A stretch of DNA of 64,000 nt, from assembly GCA_013376735.1 (NCBI GenBank), contig VINJ01000001.1, positions 1,178,001-1,242,000 of the forward strand, written 5' to 3'. Positions 56,092 to 64,000 of this stretch are shown here, piece after piece (the stretch's first letter is position 1; each line of letters opens with the position of its first letter). Source of the stretch: a bacterium Scap17 (lineage in GTDB: Bacteria; Pseudomonadota; Gammaproteobacteria; Pseudomonadales; Halomonadaceae). Both the position numbers and the translations under genes were made by a program. The notes under the pieces are model-generated. The model was given only the letters and a program-made list of their open reading frames with translations, was not told where the DNA came from and did no database searches.

Positions 56092-56586
56092 ATGCCCGAA
56101 TTACTGGCAGCGCCTGGGCTGCCGATCACCACACAAGCCATGCACGCACTGCAGGCCAGGCTGGCCAGCATCACGCGCGCCAATGGCTATCACACCGATC
56201 TCGGCCTGAGCGTCTGGCGGGGATTCTGGATTCTGGCGCTTGGCGCTCGCCAGCATGTGCCGATTCTGGCGCTGCAGTCAGACACCGAGCGCCCCACCGA
56301 CACGCGGCAAGATCGCGCCAAGCTCAGCACTGACGCGCGCTTGGTGCTGGTGGTCGATGCACTGCCGCGCAGTGAGGACGATCCGACCGCCGGCGAGACG
56401 GCACTCGAGGCAGGGCTGGCCGATCTGCGCCGGTGCCTGCTGATGGACCAGAGCGATGATCTGACGCGCGTGCTCAAGCACAACGGCATCACCTTGGGCG
56501 CGGCCGAGTACGCGCTGGCTGAGGATTCCCGCTACGCCCTGGCATCCATGCCAGTGACCATGGAGTGCGTCGAGCACTACGCCTGA
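56092..56586 (+). CDS. Tail terminator-like protein (U position)
   Basis: 164 residues. GLPITTQAMHALQARLASIT, an alpha/beta middle and EDSRYALASMPVTMECVEHY suggest a tail-terminator fold. The assignment rests mostly on its place between Z-like and tail-tube genes. Confidence 0.6.
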   Translation: MPELLAAPGLPITTQAMHALQARLASITRANGYHTDLGLSVWRGFWILALGARQHVPILALQSDTERPTDTRQDRAKLSTDARLVLVVDALPRSEDDPTAGETALEAGLADLRRCLLMDQSDDLTRVLKHNGITLGAAEYALAEDSRYALASMPVTMECVEHYA

Positions 56587-56638
56587 TCGCGCATCACTGC
56601 AAGACACCCACCATCCCGCATATCTGGAGAGCCACAAC

Positions 56639-57391
56639 ATGGCCACGAAAACCTATAGCTACCTTGGCAAAGGCATGGTGTATCTGCGCAACCGCTCAAG
56701 CGGTGGCGGCCTCAAGCAAGTGGGCAACTGTTCCGCCCTCGAGTTTTCTGTCGAGACGGACACTCTGACCCAGGCCGACTACACCCAAGCCGGTGGCGGC
56801 AACGCCAATGAGATCCAGCGCGTCAGCAGCGTGGGTGCGAGCATCACCATGCTGGAGCTGCGCCCCGAAAACGTGGCGATGGCGCTGCGCGGCACTCGCT
56901 CCGAGGTGCAGAGCGCCCCCGTCACTGGCGAGCGTCACACCGCCTACCCTGGTACCCTGCTGGCGCTCAGCAAGACGCCTGACCGCACCGAGAGCATCAC
57001 CGTCACCATCGACCCCGATGGCGCGGGTGATGAGGCTATCGAGGATGTCGATTTCGAGATCACCGGCGCGGGCGTCTACGTGACCGAGGGCGGCGCTATC
57101 TCTGAGGGCGATGTGGTCGCCATCGACTACACCAGCGCCGAGGCGGACGTGATCGAGGCCATGACCGGCAGCGGCGACGAATACGAATTGGTGTTCGATG
57201 GCTTGAACGAAGCCGAGAGCGACCGCCCTGTGACCGTCACCGCGCACCGCGTCAAGTTCAGCCCGACCACTGGTTTGGCGCTGATCGGTGACGACTTTGG
57301 CGAGCTGTCACTCGATGGCAGCCTGCTGGTCGATTCCAGCAAGGTCGGTGCCGGCGTGTCGCGTTACTTCAAGGTCGCCATGGCGCGCTAA
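56639..57391 (+). CDS. Major tail tube protein (V-like)
   Basis: 250 residues, beta-rich and acidic (YLGKGMVYLRNRSSGGGLKQ, NCSALEFSVETDTLTQADYT, GERHTAYPGTLLALSK). Many phage tube proteins share this start and mid-section with an inserted domain (here DVDFEITGAGVYVTEGGAIS). Hexamers stack to form the non-contractile tube. A terminator follows 5 bases after the stop, unusual inside a tail operon. Confidence 0.85.
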   Translation: MATKTYSYLGKGMVYLRNRSSGGGLKQVGNCSALEFSVETDTLTQADYTQAGGGNANEIQRVSSVGASITMLELRPENVAMALRGTRSEVQSAPVTGERHTAYPGTLLALSKTPDRTESITVTIDPDGAGDEAIEDVDFEITGAGVYVTEGGAISEGDVVAIDYTSAEADVIEAMTGSGDEYELVFDGLNEAESDRPVTVTAHRVKFSPTTGLALIGDDFGELSLDGSLLVDSSKVGAGVSRYFKVAMAR

Positions 57392-57395
57392 ATAG

Positions 57396-57422
57396 AAAGC
57401 CAAGAGATATTCTCTTGGCTTT
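57396..57422 (+). terminator. Terminator between tail tube and moron
   Basis: AAAGCCAAGAGA (57396-57407) pairs perfectly with 57411-57422 over TAT. The A and T ends allow use in both directions. Confidence 0.85.
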
Positions 57423-57443
57423 TGAGTTTTACTAATATATATT
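57415..57443 (+). promoter_or_regulatory. Candidate moron promoter
   Basis: TTGGCT (57415-57420), 17 bases, TATATT (57438-57443). The -35 hexamer lies inside the right arm of the preceding terminator. The start codon follows 14 bases after the -10. Confidence 0.5.
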
Positions 57444-57457
57444 TTATGGATTAACCA

Positions 57458-58090
57458 ATGGACTGGGAGTTAGTTGTGGAAAATAATAGAGCTTATACTT
57501 GTGTGTCATTGATAATTCTTGTTGCTTGTATGGTTTTTCTTTATTGGGTTTACGATAAAGCGGATGTGTCTAATAGCCAAGATATTAAAGAGATATTCTA
57601 TGTCTTATGTGCCTTCGTGGCTTTGGTTACATTATCAACAGCTGTAAGTCTAATAAATAGAGATTGGATTTCAGGATGGCCTGCAAAGATGTTTTCAACA
57701 TTTATAGGTCTTATAGTTACCCTGGTATTAATGCTGCTAGAAAGCGCAGGTTTAATTTCGCTAAAAATTGCACCAATATTCTATACTGGCATGATGACTA
57801 TGGCGCTGGGGATGATTGCAACTATCTTTACGGTCTATAATAGAGTTCCGAGCAACAATGCCAACACTTCATCCGTGATGAATCATTGGAATCGTAAGTT
57901 GAAGGTAAGTATTTTTTTACCCTTGTTGCTTATGCTGTTTTCCGGTTATGGTTTACTTGGTATAAATGATGCTATTGATTTCTTCCCTGCTTTCTTGCCA
58001 TCTTTAGCTATTGGGGTAGCTTTTGCAGCATGGTTATATGTTACAGATTTTACAATGGCAGTTATCGATCTTAATACATGCAGTGATTAA
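57458..58090 (+). CDS. Six-helix membrane protein, AT-rich moron in the tail operon
   Basis: 210 residues with six strongly hydrophobic segments, near 16-33, 47-66, 78-97, 107-126, 150-169 and 176-196, joined by short loops. No family recognised. Codon use is AT-rich, unlike all tail genes around it. It has its own candidate promoter and lies between two strong terminators, so it can be expressed from the repressed prophage. Inference: lysogenic conversion or superinfection exclusion at the inner membrane. It occupies the usual site of the G/GT chaperone genes. Confidence 0.8.
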   Translation: MDWELVVENNRAYTCVSLIILVACMVFLYWVYDKADVSNSQDIKEIFYVLCAFVALVTLSTAVSLINRDWISGWPAKMFSTFIGLIVTLVLMLLESAGLISLKIAPIFYTGMMTMALGMIATIFTVYNRVPSNNANTSSVMNHWNRKLKVSIFLPLLLMLFSGYGLLGINDAIDFFPAFLPSLAIGVAFAAWLYVTDFTMAVIDLNTCSD

Positions 58091-58102
58091 CTAATAATTT
58101 AG

Positions 58103-58130
58103 AAAAAACCCGCCGATGGCGGGTTTTTTT
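58103..58130. terminator. Strong bidirectional terminator after moron
   Basis: AAAAAACCCGCC (58103-58114) pairs perfectly with 58118-58129 over GAT, with A and T runs on both sides. It lies directly upstream of the tape-measure ribosome site. Confidence 0.9.
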
Positions 58131-58146
58131 ATGCCTGGAGGAAATG

Positions 58147-61100
58147 ATGGCTCTATCGGATCTCGCCGCTGAGCTGGTGATCAAGGCCAAAAATCTGATT
58201 TCTCCGAGCACCGATGCGGCGGCCGATAGTGTTGGCAATCTATCGGCAGAGGCTGCCGCGCTGCGAGATACGCTGGATCAGCTCGAGGATCAGCGCGCCC
58301 TTGTGCGTGCCTTCCAGCAGGCCACCACGGCCACCGGCAAGGCGCAAAAGGAGTGGGACAAAGCCACCGACAAGGTGCGCGCGCTTGAGCAGGAGATCGA
58401 GGCCAGCGGCCAGGCGAGCATCGCCCAGCAAAACCGCCTCAACGAAGCGCGCGCCGTTGCCGCTCGCGCCGGCGCAGCGTATGAGCAGCAGGCAGCGCAA
58501 GCGACCCAGCTGGGGCAGAGCCTGACCGATGCCGGCATTGATACTGGCAATCTCTCCGAGGAGCAGCTGCGCCTGGCGCGTGAGGCCCGCGAGGCCCAGA
58601 ACGCGCTCAATGGCATGGGCAGCTCAGCCGCCCAGGCAGGCGATCAGGCCGAGGAGGGCGCCACGGGCCTGCAGCGTGCCCGTCAGGCGCTCAACGATTG
58701 GAGCAAGGCGGCCGCCGGCGCCGCTGTCGCGGGTGGTGCGCTGGCCGCTGGCTTTGCGGTGCGCATGACATCCGATCAGGCGGATCTGGCACGCGAGCTG
58801 GATAACGTCAGCGAAAGCACCGGCATCGGCATCGAGGCGCTGCAGCGTTACCGCTACGCCTTCGAGCGTGTGGAGATGGACGCCGACGAAGCCGGCGAAA
58901 CCTTTAGAGATGTGGCCGACAAGATTGGCGACGCCTTCGAGAATGGTGGCGGTGATGCCATTGATGCGCTCGAGGCGGTGAATATCTCTGCCGGCGATCT
59001 GATCGGCCTTGCCCCTGACGAGATGTTCCTGCGCCTCGCTGACGCGATGAAGGATCTGCCCCAGGCGAGCCAGATCAATTTGCTTGAGGGGCTGGCGAGC
59101 AATGCCTCGCGCCTGCAACCGCTGTTGAAAGACAACGCAGCACTGTTGCGCGAGCTGGGCGATCAGGCCAGCGATCTGGGGCTGATCATGTCCGAGAAGC
59201 AGATCGCCAATCTGCTCAAGACCGAGGATGCCATAAATGGCGTTCAGACCCGTCTCAGGGGCATTACAACCCAGCTGTTTTCCAAGCTCGCGCCAGCGGT
59301 GGAGGGCGCCGCCGATGCCTTCGATGACGCGCTGAAAGACAACCCCAAGCTGGTGGATGAGCTGGCGACTGCAATCAGCGGCCTGATCAATATCGGCACC
59401 GACTGGGCGCGTAGCTTCATTGATAACCGCGAGCAGATCGCAGACTCGATGCAATCGCTGGTCGATGCCGGCCAGATGATGGGCCATGGCCTGGTGGCAT
59501 CGTTTCGCTTGATCCAGTCGGCCGCCGCCGGCGTGACCGCGGGCGTCGCGTCGCTGGGCACTGGCATCCTGCAGCTCAATGCCAAGTCGCTCGAGCTGCT
59601 GAACAAGGTAGGCATTGCATCTGATAAGGAGGTCGCCAACGCCCAGGCCAAGGCCAAGGCGGCAGAGCAGACGCTCTATGATCTCAACAAGGATGCCGAG
59701 CGCTACTTTGATCAGGCCATGGAGGCCGGTAAGGCTGCGGCCAACGCCTTCGACAATTCGACCGAGGCGGTGGAGGAGCAGGCCAAGGCGACCGGCATTA
59801 CCGCAGACCAGCTCGACAAGCTGGCCGATGGTGCCGATGTGGTCGATGGCAAGATGCTGTCACTGGCCGAGACTCAACGCCGGCAGGCTGACGCAACCCG
59901 CGCCCAGGGCAAGGCAGCGGCCCAGGCGGCCGAGGATCTGGGCACCTCGCTGGAGGAGCTGAGCAGTGGCATCTCGGATGGCGAGGCTGAGGCAATCGAC
60001 GCATTCGACCGGCTCGCCAATAACGGCCAGGTCAGTGCCGAGCAGGTCGCGGCCGCCTTCGAGAAGGCCCAGGGCTTAATCAGCTCAGATGAAGGGCTCG
60101 CCGCGTTTCGTGCGCTGCTCGAGGAGCTGGTCGAGTCCGGTGTCGCTGGGGCGGATCTGATCGAGAAGCATCTCAAGGCCAGCGGCAAGGCAGCCGCTGA
60201 CACCCTGGGGCTGTCGCTACAGGATCTGACCACCGGCATCAGCCAGGCCGAGGCGGACGTGATCGAGGCATTCGACACGCTGGCGCGCCGGGGCGATCTG
60301 ACCGGTGAGCAGCTACGCACCGCGTTCGGTGAGGCGCTATCGCAGCTCGAGGGTGACGAAGCGCTCGACGCGATCCGCGAGTCGCTGGCCGGCCTGGTGT
60401 CGGATGGCGTGACGGGGGCCGGTACTCTGCGCGGCGTCTGGGCCGAGTACAAGGCCAGTATTAACGACACCACCAGCGCGCTCGAGGAGCAACGCGCCCA
60501 GGAGGCGGCCACCCAGGCCGAGGCGATCAAGAATCTGCGCATCATCCAGAACGCGCGCAGAGAGGCCCAGGCCGAGGAGGAGGCAGCCACCCAGTCGGCC
60601 ATCAGCAATGTGGAGGCGCGAGCCAGTGCTATCGGGGGCGGTCTGGCGGCCGTCTATAACAAGGCGGCCAATGCAACCCAGGCGCTGAGCGCTCGCGCCG
60701 GCAGCGCATTTAAAGCGGCCATGACCGGCAGCGGGGGCGTCACCGGCACCGTGGATCTGCTGCGCGACAAGATCGCTCAGCTCGAGGACTCCGTGGGTAA
60801 TGCCTTTGTGGCGTGGAAAACGCGCGCCGATCCGATGGGTGTCAACAAGTATCTGGCCAAGGTGGCAGCCAATTCTGGCGCTGTGGAGCTGCAGTTCCGC
60901 AAGCAGCAGCTTGCGGCCACTGAGCTGGTCGAGGCGCTGGGCAAGGTATCCAGCAGCGACCCAGGCGCGATGATCCGCAGTCTGGCGGCCAGCTCAGACC
61001 AGGCAGTGACTGCCACCCAGCTGCTGAGCATGTCGAGCGAGGATCTGCGCCGGCAGTTCGATCTGCTCGATGACGCCTCGCTATCGAGCCTCGAGGGTGC

Positions 61101-61629
61101 CATCCAGTCAGTGCGCAGCCAGGTGGACTCGCTCTCTGACAGCGTGAGCGACACGCTGGCGAGCCTGCGCTCTGAGCTGGCCAGCCTGCAGGGTGACAGT
61201 GCCCAGGTGGAAGCGCTGCGCTACCAGGAGCAGCAGCTCGAGCTGCAGCAGACGCTGGACAAGGCCCGCGCCCTGGGCGATGCCCAGACCATCAGCCAGG
61301 CCCAGGAGGCACTAAGACTGGCCGAGCAGGCCCACGACCTACGCCTCGCTGACATCCAGGCCCAGAGCGAGCAGGAACGCCGGGAGGCGCTGCAGGCTGA
61401 GGCGGATCTGCAACGTCAGGTGCAGGCCGGTGAGGTTACCCAGCGCGAGAACAATGCGGCCGCCCAAGGTCGCACCACCCAGCTGACCACCTCGCTGCAG
61501 GCCCAGCGCCGCGTCGCGGTGGATCTCAATATCGGCAATCAGCAGGTGACGCTCAACGGGGTGGACGAGAGCGAGGCTGACGCCCTGCTCGACACCCTCT
61601 CGCGCGCCTCGCGCACCGCTGCCCGCTGA
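58147..61629 (+). CDS. Tail tape measure protein
   Basis: 1160 residues from the ATG at 58147 (GGAGG 5 bases before; the ATG at 58144 is too close). Long Ala/Gln/Glu-rich coiled coils include LRDTLDQLEDQRALVRAFQQ. A Gly/Ala-rich hydrophobic patch (AAAGAAVAGGALAAGFAV) lies near 195-212, and heptad-rich segments near the end (LEEQRAQEAATQAEAIKNLR; RYQEQQLELQQTLDKARAL) complete it. Paired repeats recur near 600 and 690 (LGTSLEELSSGISDGEAEAI, LGLSLQDLTTGISQAEADVI). It sets tail length and crosses the host envelope. Confidence 0.93.
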   Translation: MALSDLAAELVIKAKNLISPSTDAAADSVGNLSAEAAALRDTLDQLEDQRALVRAFQQATTATGKAQKEWDKATDKVRALEQEIEASGQASIAQQNRLNEARAVAARAGAAYEQQAAQATQLGQSLTDAGIDTGNLSEEQLRLAREAREAQNALNGMGSSAAQAGDQAEEGATGLQRARQALNDWSKAAAGAAVAGGALAAGFAVRMTSDQADLARELDNVSESTGIGIEALQRYRYAFERVEMDADEAGETFRDVADKIGDAFENGGGDAIDALEAVNISAGDLIGLAPDEMFLRLADAMKDLPQASQINLLEGLASNASRLQPLLKDNAALLRELGDQASDLGLIMSEKQIANLLKTEDAINGVQTRLRGITTQLFSKLAPAVEGAADAFDDALKDNPKLVDELATAISGLINIGTDWARSFIDNREQIADSMQSLVDAGQMMGHGLVASFRLIQSAAAGVTAGVASLGTGILQLNAKSLELLNKVGIASDKEVANAQAKAKAAEQTLYDLNKDAERYFDQAMEAGKAAANAFDNSTEAVEEQAKATGITADQLDKLADGADVVDGKMLSLAETQRRQADATRAQGKAAAQAAEDLGTSLEELSSGISDGEAEAIDAFDRLANNGQVSAEQVAAAFEKAQGLISSDEGLAAFRALLEELVESGVAGADLIEKHLKASGKAAADTLGLSLQDLTTGISQAEADVIEAFDTLARRGDLTGEQLRTAFGEALSQLEGDEALDAIRESLAGLVSDGVTGAGTLRGVWAEYKASINDTTSALEEQRAQEAATQAEAIKNLRIIQNARREAQAEEEAATQSAISNVEARASAIGGGLAAVYNKAANATQALSARAGSAFKAAMTGSGGVTGTVDLLRDKIAQLEDSVGNAFVAWKTRADPMGVNKYLAKVAANSGAVELQFRKQQLAATELVEALGKVSSSDPGAMIRSLAASSDQAVTATQLLSMSSEDLRRQFDLLDDASLSSLEGAIQSVRSQVDSLSDSVSDTLASLRSELASLQGDSAQVEALRYQEQQLELQQTLDKARALGDAQTISQAQEALRLAEQAHDLRLADIQAQSEQERREALQAEADLQRQVQAGEVTQRENNAAAQGRTTQLTTSLQAQRRVAVDLNIGNQQVTLNGVDESEADALLDTLSRASRTAAR

Positions 61630-61662
61630 TACCGCATCACCCCATAACCGAGAGAGACACCC

Positions 61663-62061
61663 ATGCCGGTGACACTAGAGGGCATCGCCCTGCCTGATGA
61701 TATTCAGTGGACTGATGAGATGGTCAGCCATGGGGTGGGGCAAGTGCAGACCCCGACACTGACCGGCGCGCTGGTGGTCGAGGAGAGCGCCCAGGCGGCC
61801 GGCAGATCCATCACGCTGGCCAGCGGTGGCGGTGCCTGGGTGACGCGCGCCACCGTGCTGGCGCTATCCGAGCTGGCGGCCACGCCGCGCCCTGCTGACA
61901 CCCCGATGGTGCTGGTGTGGGGTGATGGCCGGACCTTCGATTGCGTGTTCGATCACGCCGCCGGCGAGGCAGTGTCAGCGTCTGAGGTGCTGCGCCTTGC
62001 GGCCGGCCGGCAGGATGCCGATCACCCCTACACCATCACCCTGCGCCTGATCACCGTCTGA
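61663..62061 (+). CDS. Tail protein downstream of tape measure, function unknown
   Basis: 132 residues, beta-rich (LVVEESAQAAGRSITLASGG, VLVWGDGRTFDCVFDH, YTITLRLITV). Its location after the tape measure suggests a tail-tip or hub component. It is not clearly lambda M or L. Ribosome site GAGAGA. Confidence 0.6.
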   Translation: MPVTLEGIALPDDIQWTDEMVSHGVGQVQTPTLTGALVVEESAQAAGRSITLASGGGAWVTRATVLALSELAATPRPADTPMVLVWGDGRTFDCVFDHAAGEAVSASEVLRLAAGRQDADHPYTITLRLITV

Positions 62062-62090
62062 CACCCCATCACCTTGCTGGAGCCAGCCCA

Positions 62091-64000
62091 ATGGCCGACG
62101 AAACAATCCATAGCGGCGACATCCGCATCCTGCAGTCCGAGCGCATGACCGACAACGCCGATGGCGGTGGCCGGCTGACTGGCCGCCCCGTGACCGATGG
62201 CGCGAGCAATGACATCTTTGACGACATCTCTGATCTTGATCGCGCGGCGGGGCGCACCTCGCTGCGCAAGGTCGGGGCCGGTGTGCTGACCGATAACACC
62301 GCCCAATATTTCGGCGCGCACGCGATCATTGACCAGGTGCCGGCTGATCCCAATGTCAGCGTCGTGATGTTCGATACCGGCTCGCCATCTGACGAGCGTG
62401 CCGAATCCCGCGATTACGTCGAGAGCTATGTGACCGCCGGCGCGACCTCTCGCATGACGCTGCTGGGCGATCAGCTGGCCGGCCAGCGCAGCATCATCAC
62501 GTTTCAGATGCCAGAGGCCACGCTGCCCGATCTGGGCGATGTGCTGGCGCTGATGACCGAGCAGGGCGATGCCGCCGGCGAGGTCCAATATGTGCGCATC
62601 TCAGAGATCGACCACGAGATCCGCACGTTTGAATATGAGAACGGCAGCAACGTGCAGACGTTCGAGCGCCGCGTGCTGACGCTGGGCCTATCCACTGCGC
62701 TGCGCCAGCGCGTCTATGGCGTGCAGCCCAAGCCTGGCACCCTCAACCCCGCTACCGTGATCCGCGAGGGGCAGAGCACCGATGCCGCCCGTTACTATGG
62801 CGTGAGCACCCTGACCCAGCCGGCCACCTTCGGGGCCAATAGCGTCACCGTGGCCAGCACCTATGCGCCGCTTGTGCCGGCCACCACTACCGAGCAGGCG
62901 GTGACCGATGTGCAGGTGGGCGGCACGGCCACCATCAGCGTCAGCAGCGGGGGCTCGACCTTCGAGGTGGCGCAGATCGCCAGCACCACCCAGATCGCTA
63001 TCGAGCTGAATAACCGCGGCTTCACCTATGTCAGCCGCCTGGACCCGCTGCCGGCACCTGGCAGCGTGGTGATCGCTTATCGCTCGCTGGGCAAGTGGTA
63101 TGAGCTGCGCGACGATGACGCCAATGGCGATCTGAGCGGCAGCGGTGCGGGGCGCGTGGACTACGCCACCGGATCTGTCAGCGTGACGCTGGGCGGCCTG
63201 CCGGATGTCGGCAGTTCGGTGCTGTTCAGCTGGGGCACGCCGGCCCACTATGAGGACCGCGCCGGGCAGGCCACCATCGACAAGCCGTGGATGACGTTCG
63301 TGCTCGATCACGCCGGCGTGATGCCTGGCAGCGTTACCGTGCGCTGGATCTCTGGCGGCAGCGAGAAGACGGCCACCGATGATGGCCTGGGGAGCCTCAG
63401 CGGCGCAGCCACCGGCCGCGTGGTCTATGGCTATGCCGACGGCAGTGGCGCGCCCCAGCCAGGCGAGGCGTATGTCGAGTTCAATGGCGATGCCTTCCCC
63501 GATGCCAGCACCCAGGTTGAGATCGAATATGACTACGGGGCCCCAAAAACCGAGCAATTTCTGCCGTCTGCCAACGGGGCCGGCCTGGTCAGCCTCAGCA
63601 TCAGTGATGCGCCGGTGCGTCCTGGTAGCGTGGCCATCACCTGGTCGGTGGTGCGCACCTGGTCGAGCAGCGAGAGCGAGTCGCGGACCAGCGCCCGCAC
63701 CGGCACCGTCGAATGGGTGGAGCAGAACGGGGGCGAGGCCGATGTCACCTACACCATCACCGACGATGGCCGTGGCGGCTTCAATGGTGGATGGGAGGGA
63801 AGCATCGACTACGCCACCGGCGCGGTGACCTTCGAGGTCGAGAAGGTCCGCGAGGTCAAAGAATGGGATGATGACCGCCCCCAGGGGCGTGACTGGGGCA
63901 GCAAAGAAAAGCGCGACGTTTTCGAGAATGGTTCGAGCGTCTGGCTGACCAGCCAGCTGGACAGCGCCGCCCCGACCACCCACACCATCACCCAGGATCT
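62091..64000 (+). CDS. Large tail/tip protein with repeated beta modules (3' end outside window)
   Basis: The frame is open from the ATG at 62091 to the window edge (636 codons) with no stop. It begins MADETIHSGDIRILQSERMT and is beta-rich throughout. Three modules share the pattern G-x-[IV]-x-Y plus a Gly turn (GRVDYATGSVSVTL, GRVVYGYADGSG, GSIDYATGAVTFEV) and Ig-like or fibre-like spacing. Probably a structural tail-tip or fibre-anchoring protein. It is not recognisably lambda K, I or J. Confidence 0.75.
   Translation, partial: MADETIHSGDIRILQSERMTDNADGGGRLTGRPVTDGASNDIFDDISDLDRAAGRTSLRKVGAGVLTDNTAQYFGAHAIIDQVPADPNVSVVMFDTGSPSDERAESRDYVESYVTAGATSRMTLLGDQLAGQRSIITFQMPEATLPDLGDVLALMTEQGDAAGEVQYVRISEIDHEIRTFEYENGSNVQTFERRVLTLGLSTALRQRVYGVQPKPGTLNPATVIREGQSTDAARYYGVSTLTQPATFGANSVTVASTYAPLVPATTTEQAVTDVQVGGTATISVSSGGSTFEVAQIASTTQIAIELNNRGFTYVSRLDPLPAPGSVVIAYRSLGKWYELRDDDANGDLSGSGAGRVDYATGSVSVTLGGLPDVGSSVLFSWGTPAHYEDRAGQATIDKPWMTFVLDHAGVMPGSVTVRWISGGSEKTATDDGLGSLSGAATGRVVYGYADGSGAPQPGEAYVEFNGDAFPDASTQVEIEYDYGAPKTEQFLPSANGAGLVSLSISDAPVRPGSVAITWSVVRTWSSSESESRTSARTGTVEWVEQNGGEADVTYTITDDGRGGFNGGWEGSIDYATGAVTFEVEKVREVKEWDDDRPQGRDWGSKEKRDVFENGSSVWLTSQLDSAAPTTHTITQD

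Overview
The window reads as chromosome plus prophage from a GC-rich gammaproteobacterium. The order leuC-leuD-leuB-asd-fimV-truA-trpF-accD-folC-SPOR-cvpA-purF-metZ is the Pseudomonas/Halomonas type. Together with the divergent trpI|trpBA pair and the acidic, Ala-rich protein extensions, it best fits a Halomonadaceae (Halomonas/Cobetia-like) host. That placement is inference; no rRNA is present.

Bases 1-30964 are core chromosome. The window opens in the Lys/Ala/Ser/Thr-rich tail of a truncated gene. It then holds leucine biosynthesis with a divergent LysR regulator; asd; the polar hub protein FimV; truA/trpF/accD/folC/SPOR/cvpA; purF; metZ; a cytochrome b561 plus YceI pair; a LysE-type exporter behind a perfect heptanucleotide repeat; an IDO-like 2-oxoglutarate dioxygenase; an intact GGDEF-EAL protein; trpI|trpBA; and a lipoprotein alpha/beta hydrolase interrupted at a C7 tract just before its presumed catalytic His. 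The block ends in a tRNA-Arg(CCT).

From the tRNA to the right edge lies a lambda-like siphoviral prophage whose right end is outside the window. Its left end has a tyrosine integrase, an AlpA-type excisionase and an AT-rich cargo island (an ABC-type ATPase with a TOPRIM-like C-terminus, convergent with a D12-class adenine methyltransferase). A leftward early operon follows (C5 methyltransferase and small genes, one frameshifted at a GT repeat). Next come a CI-like S24 repressor, Cro- and CII-like regulators, operator palindromes on both sides of the repressor, an O-like initiator containing four iterons, a P-like helicase loader, nin-like small genes and a VRR-NUC nuclease. Lysis genes (endolysin, holin, Rz/Rz1), a cos-like sequence, the packaging and head genes and the tail genes complete it.

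Three AT-rich inserts stand out against the GC-rich phage background: 32580-35750, 47307-47960 and 57391-58135. They carry moron-like genes, two of them with their own terminators. The third sits exactly where lambda-like phages usually carry the G/GT tail-assembly chaperones and encodes a six-helix membrane protein. A further cassette at 45115-45742 holds two small paralogous genes between two identical 29-bp terminator copies. These cargo modules, especially the ATPase-TOPRIM/methyltransferase island, are the most likely places for an undescribed phage-defence or exclusion function.
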